NCBI GenBank assembly: GCA_934636045.1
Contig: CAKTZP010000077.1
Location: 1 to 9,957, forward strand
Reading direction: 5' to 3'
Length of the DNA stretch: 9,957 bases
From: an uncultured Oscillospiraceae bacterium
Lineage (GTDB): Bacteria > Bacillota > Clostridia > Oscillospirales > Oscillospiraceae
Under the pieces are notes generated by a model. That model was not told where the DNA came from, made no database searches, and was given only the letters and a program-made list of their open reading frames with translations. Below, piece after piece: positions 6,057 to 9,957 of this stretch (position 1 is the stretch's first letter; every line of letters begins with the position of its first letter). Made by a program: the position numbers and the translations under genes.

Positions 6057-7232
6057 TCAGACAATATATTGCAAAATCTCCGTCTGATTTTCGCCGTCGA
6101 GATAGATTCTCGGGATGCGCTTGTTGATGCCGCACAGAAGCTCATATGGAATCGTCCCGAGGCGGGAGGCAAGACTGTCCACCTCGATGCAGTCGCCGCC
6201 GTCCTCGCCGAAGACCGTGACCACGTCGCCGACCTTCGCCTCCGGCACACGGCTCACGTCGACCATGCACATGTCCATGCAGATGCGCCCCACCTGCGGC
6301 ACACGCTTGCCGTGCAGCAGGAAGGAAATGTTGTTCGAAAAGCTGCGCGACAGGCCGTCGGCATAGCCGATGCCGACCACGGCGATGCGCTCGGGCTGCT
6401 CGGTGCAGTAGGTGCGGCCGTAGCTCACGGTGATGTTCGGTTCAAAATCGCGAATCTGGAAGATCGTCGAGCGAAGCTGCATGACAGGCTTCAGGTCGAT
6501 CATCCCGCGCAGATCAGCTGAGGGCAGCACGCCGTAGGTCGCGATGCCGGGGCGGATCATATCCAGCGCGTATTCAGGATAGAGAATGCTCGCACCGCTG
6601 TTACAGCAGTGGCGAATCTCCGGCGCAACGCCGACGGCCTTGAGCGCGTCAAGCATAGCCATAAAGCGCCCAAACTGCGTGCGGGTAAAGTTGGCATCCG
6701 CGCCGTCGATGGAATCGGCCACCGGGAAGTGCGTGAACACCCCCTCAATGAGCAGGTGCTCCAGCTGCGCCACCTGCCGGAGCTCCTCCACCGTCTGCGG
6801 ATGGCCATAGGCAAAAAAGCCGAGGCGGGACATGCCCGTATCCAGCTTCAGATGCACGCGGATGCGGCGCTTTGTGCCGCTCAGACGCTCGTTCAGGCAT
6901 TTGGCGTATTCGAGGCTGTGCACCTCCTGGCGCAGATTCATGGCAGCCAGGTCCTGCGCATAAAACGGCGGCGTGTAGCCGAGGATCAGGATCGGTCCGC
7001 GCAGCCCGCCGCGGCGCAGCTGCACTGCCTCTTCAATGTTCGAAACGGCAAGATATTCCGCGCCCAGCTCGACCAGATGGCGGCTGACCGGCACCGCACC
7101 GTGGCCGTAGGCATCGGCCTTGACCACGCCGAGAAAGCGGCAGCCGGAAGGAATTATCTCCCGCAGCGCATGGTAATTGTGGTTTAAGTTATCCAGTGAA
7201 ATATCTGCCCAAGTTCTCTTTAAGTAATCCAT
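6057..7232 (-). CDS. alr: Alanine racemase (391 aa)
   Basis: A pyridoxal-phosphate enzyme interconverting L- and D-alanine, supplying D-Ala for peptidoglycan in the cytoplasm. The PLP lysine is Lys38 in VVKADAYGHG. The second catalytic residue is Tyr271 in VSYGRTY. LDTGMSRLG (130-138), the HCCNSGAS segment (208-215), MIRPGI (225-230) and the C-terminal beta-domain motif GRICMDMCMVDVS are all present. Length is normal for the family. The ATG at 7232 follows GGAAG with an 8-nt gap and lies 14 nt after the stop of the lipoprotein gene, so they share a transcript. Confidence 0.97.
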   Translation of the reverse strand: MDYLKRTWADISLDNLNHNYHALREIIPSGCRFLGVVKADAYGHGAVPVSRHLVELGAEYLAVSNIEEAVQLRRGGLRGPILILGYTPPFYAQDLAAMNLRQEVHSLEYAKCLNERLSGTKRRIRVHLKLDTGMSRLGFFAYGHPQTVEELRQVAQLEHLLIEGVFTHFPVADSIDGADANFTRTQFGRFMAMLDALKAVGVAPEIRHCCNSGASILYPEYALDMIRPGIATYGVLPSADLRGMIDLKPVMQLRSTIFQIRDFEPNITVSYGRTYCTEQPERIAVVGIGYADGLSRSFSNNISFLLHGKRVPQVGRICMDMCMVDVSRVPEAKVGDVVTVFGEDGGDCIEVDSLASRLGTIPYELLCGINKRIPRIYLDGENQTEILQYIV

Positions 7233-7246
7233 AAATTCAACTTCCG

Positions 7247-7807
7247 TCAGTTTAATTGAAAGTCCGAAAGCGTCAGCCTCAGAATTCTCTGGTTATTATA
7301 GCACACCTCGGCACAAATTGGTATCCCATTTTCAAACCAGCTGTCCACCACGAGGCGTTTTTCGTCAAAATCCTTTTCATACGTTGCGCGATAGCCGTTC
7401 TCCTCCGTCCCCGCCGCAGCCAGATACTCCTGCCGCCAGCAGCAGACCACCAGCGCCGGGGCGGCCGCCGGGATGACGTTGCCGTTGGCAAGCAGTCCAA
7501 AGTCCATGGCCATGCCGTCGTAGGTGATCGTTCCCCCGTCGGCCGAGACTGTGGCCGTAATGCCTGCAAGCGTCTGTGGCTGCACGACCTCGAAGCGCAC
7601 CGCGCCTGTTTCGTCCGCCGTACAGTCCAGCGTAAAGGTCTCGACTGCCTCACCGTTGTCCGCCGTAACCTCGGCGGTAAAGGAGCAACCGCCGGCCTGC
7701 ACCAGCGCCGCGCGGAACTCAATGGCAGGAGCGAGCACGTCCTCCGCCCCCGCGCAGCCGCTCAACAGCAGCACGGTCAACAGCAGCAATATCAAAAATC
7801 GCCGCAA
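7247..7807 (-). CDS. LolA-like lipoprotein of the alr cluster (186 aa)
   Basis: A membrane lipoprotein with a hydrophobic signal (MRRFLILLLLTVLLL) and lipobox LSGC, with Cys18 as the lipidated residue. The mature part looks like a beta-sandwich of alternating strands, including TAEVTADNGEAVETFTL and ITYDGMAMDF. This resembles the LolA-like fold of Bacillus YdcC, which also sits next to alr; the match is from memory and position, not alignment. The chosen start is TTG at 7807: AGGGAAG overlaps the upstream stop and leaves 8 nt. The GTG at 7816 is too close to that site. The gene starts 13 nt after the nnrD stop and ends 14 nt before alr, so it is an operon member. The function of this lipoprotein class is not established. 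Confidence 0.78.
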   Translation of the reverse strand: MRRFLILLLLTVLLLSGCAGAEDVLAPAIEFRAALVQAGGCSFTAEVTADNGEAVETFTLDCTADETGAVRFEVVQPQTLAGITATVSADGGTITYDGMAMDFGLLANGNVIPAAAPALVVCCWRQEYLAAAGTEENGYRATYEKDFDEKRLVVDSWFENGIPICAEVCYNNQRILRLTLSDFQLN

Positions 7808-7820
7808 ATGCAACACTTCC

Positions 7821-8684
7821 CTATCGCAAAAGTCGCGGCAGCCGCAAAAGAAGGTCGGATGGCAGCATTCCGTACTCGCCCAGCTCAGCGGCACAGAGAT
7901 CGCCTGCCGTACCGTGCAGCCACGCCGCGGCCGCAGCCGCCCGGGTCGGGGAAAGCCCCTGCCCCAGAAGCGCCGTCACGATTCCTGCCAGCACATCCCC
8001 GCTGCCGCCCGTCGCCATGCCGGGGTTGCCGCAGCGGTTGACATAACATCCATCCGCACCGACGATCAGCGAGCGATGCCCCTTGAGCAGGAGCGTCGCG
8101 CCTGTCTGCGCGTAAAATTCCTTTGCGGCGGCAAGGCGAGTGCCGGCGTAATCCCCGAAGAGTCTGCGAAATTCGCCCTCATGGGGCGTGACGATCACCG
8201 GGCAGGCCGCGCCGCGCAGTACATCTATATGCCCGGCCAGCACGTTTATGCCATCGGCGTCGAGAACGACAGGACAGCGTGTCTGCGACAGCGCTGCCCG
8301 GACCAGCGCCAGCCCCGCCGGAGACTGTCCCATGCCGCAGCCGATCAGGCATGCGTCGCAGCGCTCCAGCCGCGCCATGATTTCCGGGATCGCGTGCTCG
8401 GAAAAGCGGCCCTCCTCCGACGGCAGGGGCACGACCATTGGCTCGAGCAGTCGCGATGCCACGATGGGATACACCGCCTCCGGCACGCAGGAGAACACCA
8501 GTCCCGCTCCGCTGCGCACCGCTGCCTGCGCCGCCAGCACTGGCGCGCCGGTATAGCCTACACTCCCGCACAGGAGCAGCAGCCGTCCGTAATCTCCCTT
8601 GTGCGATTCCCGCTTCCTGCGCGGCAGCCACTGCCGGATCGTGTGCTGCCGGAGCTCCAGCAGCGGCACAGAAACCTTCGCCAT
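7821..8684 (-). CDS. nnrD: ADP-dependent NAD(P)H-hydrate dehydratase, stand-alone (287 aa)
   Basis: Repairs hydrated NADH or NADPH (NADHX/NADPHX) by ADP-driven dehydration; ribokinase-like fold, cytoplasmic. Key segments are HKGDYGRLLLLCGS (from residue 28), VVLDADGIN, TPHEGEF and NPGMATGGSGDVLAG at 220-234 with the expected catalytic Asp230, then WLHGTAGD. Only the dehydratase half is present. The epimerase (NnrE) domain of the usual fused protein is absent from this gene and from the window. The ATG at 8684 is 7 nt from AGGAGG; the adjacent ATG at 8687 is only 4 nt away. It is first in the leftward operon, directly downstream of a clear promoter. Confidence 0.93.
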   Translation of the reverse strand: MAKVSVPLLELRQHTIRQWLPRRKRESHKGDYGRLLLLCGSVGYTGAPVLAAQAAVRSGAGLVFSCVPEAVYPIVASRLLEPMVVPLPSEEGRFSEHAIPEIMARLERCDACLIGCGMGQSPAGLALVRAALSQTRCPVVLDADGINVLAGHIDVLRGAACPVIVTPHEGEFRRLFGDYAGTRLAAAKEFYAQTGATLLLKGHRSLIVGADGCYVNRCGNPGMATGGSGDVLAGIVTALLGQGLSPTRAAAAAAWLHGTAGDLCAAELGEYGMLPSDLLLRLPRLLR

Positions 8685-8714
8685 CATCCCGCCTCCTACA
8701 TCCTTCTTTTCCTT

Positions 8715-8743
8715 ATTATAGTGTTTCGGAAAAAAATAGTCAA
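8715..8743 (-). promoter_or_regulatory. Sigma-A type promoter of the nnrD operon
   Basis: On the minus strand TTGACT (8743-8738), a 17-nt spacer and a perfect TATAAT (8720-8715). Transcription would start near 8708, leaving a short leader before the AGGAGG of nnrD. Confidence 0.88.
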
Positions 8744-8750
8744 CAACCGC

Positions 8751-8779
8751 TTGCAACCGAGGAAAAGATATGATAAAAT
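8751..8779 (+). promoter_or_regulatory. Promoter of the T-box/pheS transcript
   Basis: TTGCAA (8751-8756), 17-nt spacer, TAAAAT (8774-8779), with TG one base before the -10 (extended -10). The start would be near 8786, just before the T-box leader. Its -35 lies 7 bp from the -35 of the divergent nnrD promoter. Confidence 0.75.
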
Positions 8780-8785
8780 GTCTGC

Positions 8786-9059
8786 GATATTGGTAAAGGC
8801 AATGACCGGGTCGTCGGCCTTCCGGAGCGGTTTTCAGAGAGGACGCGTTTGCTGCGAGCGTCTGCCGCGGAGGGTGCGGCCTTCCCCCGTGAGCCTCCGG
8901 CTGAACGCGAAGGCAAGTAGGCTTGGACGGGTCGCTCCGTTAACGGTTAGAGCGCGCAGTTTTTGCTGCGAATTGCGGGTGGTACCGCGGAAGGTTCCGG
9001 TGCTTCGGCGCCGGCAGGAGTCTTTCGTCCCCTTACGGACGGAGGGCTTTTCTTTTTTT
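8786..9059 (+). promoter_or_regulatory. T-box leader, tRNA-Phe responsive (predicted)
   Basis: A transcriptional T-box riboswitch that senses uncharged tRNA and lets RNA polymerase read through into pheS. The T-box core GGGTGGTACCGCGG lies at 8977-8990, with TGGT at 8980-8983 able to pair with the ACCA end of tRNA-Phe. Stem I shows a CCGGAG/CTCCGG helix (8822-8827 with 8894-8899), an AGAGAG element at about 8836-8841 and a GCTGCGAG distal element. AGTAGG follows at 8916-8921. TTC at 8882-8884 sits where the specifier codon is expected by analogy with similar leaders and fits Phe. A 7-bp UUCG-capped hairpin (8997-9014) and a terminator (9022-9059) complete it. The secondary structure was judged by eye. 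Confidence 0.92.
9022..9059 (+). terminator. T-box regulated intrinsic terminator
   Basis: CTTTCGTCC (9022-9030) pairs with GGACGGAGGG (9037-9046) with one bulged G and G-U pairs, with a 6-nt loop, then CTTTTCTTTTTTT. It ends 28 nt before pheS and is the off-state structure of the leader. Confidence 0.85.
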
Positions 9060-9086
9060 GTATTTTACTCGATAGAAGGAGCATTG

Positions 9087-9957
9087 ATGATGAGAGAACA
9101 ACTCGAACAAATCAAATCACAGGCGCTGGCAGACATCCACAATGCGCTCGACGCCGTGTCCCTCGACGCGGTGCGCGTGCGCGTGTTGGGCAAGAAGGGC
9201 GAGCTGACCGCCGTTTTGAAGCAGATGGGTAAGCTCAGCGCCGAGGAGCGCCCGGTGATGGGACAGATCGCCAACTCCGTCCGCGCCGCGTTGGAGGAAA
9301 AGCTCGACGAACGCAAGGCCGAGCTGCAAGCCGCCGCCATGGAGCGCAAGCTGATCGAAGAAGCCGTCGACGTGACCATCCCCGGCAAAACAATCGAAAT
9401 GGGCCACCAGCACCCGATGAACAAGGTGCTGCAGGAGGTCAAGGAGATCTTTATCGGCATGGGCTATCAGATCGTCGACGGCCCGGAGGTCGAGGAAGCC
9501 AGCTACAACTTTACCCGCCTGAACATCGAGGAGGGGCATCCCTCTCGCGACCGTTCGGACACGTTCTATTTTGACGACGACGATTCCATCCTGCTGCGCA
9601 CGCAGACCAGCCCCATCCAGATCCGCGTGATGGAGCAGCAGAAGCCGCCCATCCGCATGCTTGCTCCCGGCCGCGTGTTCCGCAAGGATGAGGCAGACGC
9701 GACCCACTCGCCGATGTTCCACCAGATCGAGGGTCTGGTCGTCGACGAAGGCATCACCATGGGCGACCTCAAGGGCGCGCTGGAAACCCTCATCAAGCGC
9801 CTCTACGGCGAGGATGCCGTCGTCCGCTTCCGTCCGCACCACTTCCCCTTCACCGAGCCGAGCTGCGAGGTCGACATGCAGTGCTTCAAGTGCCGCGGCA
9901 CAGGCGAAACAGACGGTCAGGTCTGCTCCACCTGCCACGGCGAGGGCTGGATTGAGC
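9087..9957 (+). CDS. pheS: Phenylalanyl-tRNA synthetase alpha subunit (incomplete at window end)
   Basis: Catalytic subunit of the alpha2-beta2 enzyme that charges tRNA-Phe; the beta subunit gene pheT is expected just beyond the window. An N-terminal coiled coil (about 1-90) carries the VLGKKGELT and MGKLSAEERP motifs. The class II core includes IPGKTIEMGHQHPMNKV, FIGMGYQIVDGPEVE, LRTQTSPIQIRVM, GRVFRKDEADATHSP, HQIEGLVVD and FFPFTEPSCEVD-like sequence. About 290 of an expected 340 or so residues are present. AAGGAG at 9076-9081 serves either the ATG at 9087 (5-nt gap) or the in-frame ATG at 9090 (8-nt gap); the second may be the true start. Two CxxC pairs (Cys265/268 and Cys279/282, counted from 9090) form a zinc-knuckle-like insert. 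Controlled by the T-box upstream. Confidence 0.97.
   Translation, partial: MMREQLEQIKSQALADIHNALDAVSLDAVRVRVLGKKGELTAVLKQMGKLSAEERPVMGQIANSVRAALEEKLDERKAELQAAAMERKLIEEAVDVTIPGKTIEMGHQHPMNKVLQEVKEIFIGMGYQIVDGPEVEEASYNFTRLNIEEGHPSRDRSDTFYFDDDDSILLRTQTSPIQIRVMEQQKPPIRMLAPGRVFRKDEADATHSPMFHQIEGLVVDEGITMGDLKGALETLIKRLYGEDAVVRFRPHHFPFTEPSCEVDMQCFKCRGTGETDGQVCSTCHGEGWIE

Noticed and set aside
5866..6250. Small minus-strand frames between alr and mazF as an antitoxin
   Set aside because: They read through repeat copy C (HCEEQSDAAIR-like translation, a common artefact of this repeat) and into alr; no antitoxin fold or ribosome binding site.
9117..9938. 273-codon minus-strand frame opposite pheS
   Set aside because: pheS is unmistakable on the plus strand; the antisense translation shows no family motif and no ribosome binding site.
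1..9957. CRISPR arrays, tRNA or rRNA genes, complete insertion sequences
   Set aside because: No regularly spaced direct repeats, no tRNA cloverleaf or rRNA signature and no transposase motifs were seen on either strand.

Overview
The window looks like chromosomal DNA of a moderately GC-rich gut-type Clostridia (Oscillospiraceae/Ruminococcaceae-like). This rests on the Gram-positive style ribosome binding sites, a T-box leader in front of pheS, an S-layer-homology secreted enzyme, a cysteine/glycine-rich mini-protein of a kind common in that group, and the order NAD(P)HX dehydratase - lipoprotein - alanine racemase - MazF, which parallels the alr-ndoA neighbourhood of Bacillus. No rRNA, tRNA, CRISPR array or complete insertion sequence is visible.

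Layout. 36-197 (+) encodes a 53-residue Cys/Gly-rich membrane mini-protein, followed by two tandem perfect hairpins. 284-1434 is a gene-poor, visibly more AT-rich stretch with no gene I can defend. It holds a weak HNH-like coding remnant, a 12-bp hairpin and a diverged dispersed repeat. 1435-2891 (-) is a two-gene unit: an ECF sigma factor and its 4-bp-overlapping membrane partner (probable anti-sigma). 2940-2994 is a strong intrinsic terminator for the leftward genes upstream of it. 3137-8684 (-) holds six same-strand genes: a stand-alone ADP-dependent NAD(P)HX dehydratase, a LolA-like lipoprotein, alanine racemase, a MazF/NdoA-type endoribonuclease, an unrecognised 189-residue protein, and a secreted polysaccharide deacetylase with chitobiase-like repeats and three SLH domains. 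8715-8779 carries two divergent promoters whose -35 boxes lie 7 bp apart. The leftward one drives nnrD and the rightward one drives a T-box leader (8786-9059) and pheS (9087 to the window end, incomplete).

How the parts fit. The leftward cluster mixes metabolite repair (NAD(P)HX), D-alanine supply for peptidoglycan, an mRNA interferase and an envelope enzyme acting on N-acetylated glycans. The rightward unit is a tRNA-Phe-sensing aminoacyl-tRNA synthetase operon.

Most notable: a family of palindromic repeats with TCATTGCGAGG-like ends occurs three times. Each copy begins 20-24 nt after the stop codon of a leftward gene. One copy sits between alr and mazF, where a MazE-type antitoxin gene would be expected and is missing. 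I see no convincing wholly new system. The repeat placement, the antitoxin-less mazF and the long overlap at the deacetylase start are the items best worth following up.
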